From Clostridiaceae bacterium (lineage in GTDB: Bacteria; Bacillota; Clostridia; Clostridiales; Clostridiaceae), in the NCBI GenBank assembly GCA_902363375.1, contig CABIZX010000001.1, positions 62,001-126,000 on the forward strand: a DNA stretch of 64,000 nt, in the 5' to 3' direction. The notes below the pieces were generated by a model. That model ran no database searches, was not told the DNA's origin, and saw nothing but the letters and a program-made list of their open reading frames with translations. This document shows, in pieces, positions 63,015-64,000 of the stretch (position 1 is its first letter; each line of letters begins with the position of its first letter). Made by a program: the position numbers and the translations under genes.

Positions 63015-63926
63015 ATGAAGATAGATAGATTGGTTTCAATTATAATGATATTAAACAGTAAAGATAAAGTAACGGCTAAGGAGCTTAGTGAAAAGTTTGA
63101 GGTTTCAACTAAGACTATTCAAAGAGACATGGATATAATAGCAAGAGCAGGAATCCCAATAGTTTCTTATAAAGGTAACCAGGGTGGATATGGTATTATT
63201 GATGGATATAAAGTTAATAAATCATCTATGACTAGTAATGAGGTTAATCTTCTTAAAAAACTCTTAATGGGAATAAATAAGTCCTATGAAAATCAAGAAA
63301 CATCAACGCTACTTAATAAATTAGATGTCATAAAACCACAAAATAGTAATGGTGTATTTGATAGGCTAGTTATTGACTTCTCTTCTTGGGGTAAGAGTGA
63401 AGACCTTAATGATGAAATGCGAATCATTGATGAAGCAATTAAAAATAACAATCCTATAGAATTTCATTATATAAATGGAGATGGAGAGAAAACTTTTAGG
63501 GAAATAGAGCCTTATAAAATTATTTTTAAATCTTTAGCTTGGTATGTCTATGGTTTTTGTAACCTTAAAAATGAAATGAGGGTGTTTAAGGTTAATAGAA
63601 TGAAAGAGATTAGGGTAAAAAAAGAAAAATTTATTTATAAAGAAGAACTTATGGAAAATTTACTGATAGAAAAAGAACAAGAAAAGATTGAAGTTACTAT
63701 TAAAATACAAAGTAAAATGATGGGAATCATAAAAGAAGGCTTTAGAGAGTATAGATTAATTGAAGAAAAAGAAGATTATATTATAGCTATAATAAATGTA
63801 CCTAGTGGTAAGTGGATTGAAAGTATGATTTTAAGCTTTGGAGATTATGTAGAAGTGTTAAATCCATTATTTTTAAGAGAAAGTATAAAGGAAAAAATAA
63901 ATAAGATGAATAATTTATATAAATAG
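63015..63926 (+). CDS. WYL-domain transcriptional regulator (YafY/DeoR-like HTH)
   Basis: About 303 residues. N-terminal HTH (MKIDRLVSIIMILNSKDKVT, AKELSEKFEVSTKTIQRDMDII, RAGIPIVSYKGNQGGYGI) followed by a WYL domain (about 145-215: IEFHYINGDGEKTFREIEPYKI, with SLAWYVYGFCNL) and a C-terminal WCX-type region. WYL domains sense ligands such as nucleic acids or nucleotides. Two ATG codons are possible (63009, 63015); the spacing to AAGGG favours 63015. Neighbour patatin is divergent. Confidence 0.9.
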   Translation: MKIDRLVSIIMILNSKDKVTAKELSEKFEVSTKTIQRDMDIIARAGIPIVSYKGNQGGYGIIDGYKVNKSSMTSNEVNLLKKLLMGINKSYENQETSTLLNKLDVIKPQNSNGVFDRLVIDFSSWGKSEDLNDEMRIIDEAIKNNNPIEFHYINGDGEKTFREIEPYKIIFKSLAWYVYGFCNLKNEMRVFKVNRMKEIRVKKEKFIYKEELMENLLIEKEQEKIEVTIKIQSKMMGIIKEGFREYRLIEEKEDYIIAIINVPSGKWIESMILSFGDYVEVLNPLFLRESIKEKINKMNNLYK

Positions 63927-63955
63927 GACACAATGATGTCCTATTTATTTTTTTA
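63921..63955 (+). terminator. Terminator of the WYL gene
   Basis: AAATAGGACA CAATGA TGTCCTATTT then TTTTTTTAT; the stem overlaps the stop codon. Confidence 0.92.
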
Positions 63956-64000
63956 TAATAAAAGCACTAGTTAATTATTATTGATTATATCCATATGACT

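Overview
The window is a stretch of chromosome from a strictly anaerobic, very AT-rich, spore-former-type Firmicute, most likely Clostridium sensu stricto. Support comes from base composition and codon use, strong AGGAGG-type ribosome binding sites, TTGACA/TATAAT promoters, the [FeFe]-hydrogenase maturase HydG with its TM1266-type partner, a thioredoxin-reductase/glutaredoxin pair like Cp34/Cp9 of C. pasteurianum, and an LPxTG surface protein. I see no rRNA, tRNA, CRISPR array, prophage or intact insertion sequence. Most genes are monocistronic or in two- to three-gene units, and most units end in a clear hairpin terminator.

Layout. 0-4 kb: CdaR-type regulator, glycerate kinase and GntP permease (sugar-acid use). 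4-10.8 kb: a monofunctional glycosyltransferase and an L,D-transpeptidase (cell wall), a flavin amine oxidase, a hemerythrin-like protein, a metallophosphoesterase and ferritin. 10.9-18.1 kb: MATE exporter, DUF503 protein, Cp34/Cp9-like redox pair, heterodimeric ABC exporter. 18.5-28.5 kb: sortase-anchored double 5'-nucleotidase, PHP hydrolase, DAO-Rieske oxidoreductase overlapping a tocopherol-cyclase-family gene, UDG-fold protein, glyoxalase I and a secreted propeller protein. 29-38 kb: PepD and OPT transporter (peptide use), an orphan PqqD protein, UppP, LemA/TPM pair and a GltD-like flavoprotein. 37.8-40.7 kb: two unusual non-coding regions around a GNAT and an M32 carboxypeptidase gene: a row of G-run hairpins and a 99-bp tandem repeat. 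40.9-46.2 kb: rhodanese, CoA-disulfide reductase-rhodanese, ArsR plus NifX-like operon, AEC transporter, UvsE. 46.4-54.3 kb: EEP-family nuclease/phosphatase, TM1266-hydG unit behind a structured leader, Crp/Fnr regulator, a giant multi-AAA+ protein and a Cu/Zn-SOD-like protein. 54.5-63.9 kb: PII-like protein with a CPA2 antiporter, cobalamin riboswitch with a YitT gene, ribosomal protein L25/Ctc, PadR with a HAAS-FtsW/RodA fusion, a tyrosine-codon attenuator with an NSS transporter, patatin and a WYL regulator.

The most interesting reads are regulatory. (1) At 59993-60303 a promoter, a 22-codon leader peptide with four Tyr codons near its end, two mutually exclusive pairs of helices and two terminators form a complete ribosome-dependent attenuator ahead of an NSS-family amino-acid transporter; this predicts a tyrosine transporter induced by tyrosine starvation. 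(2) A cobalamin riboswitch with its own terminator precedes a YitT-family membrane protein instead of a known B12 gene. (3) A structured leader ending in a terminator sits directly before the TM1266-hydG unit. (4) The 99-bp tandem array and the G-run hairpin row are not explained by any gene. (5) A 1122-residue protein carries two intact and one or two degenerate AAA+ modules next to a Crp/Fnr regulator.
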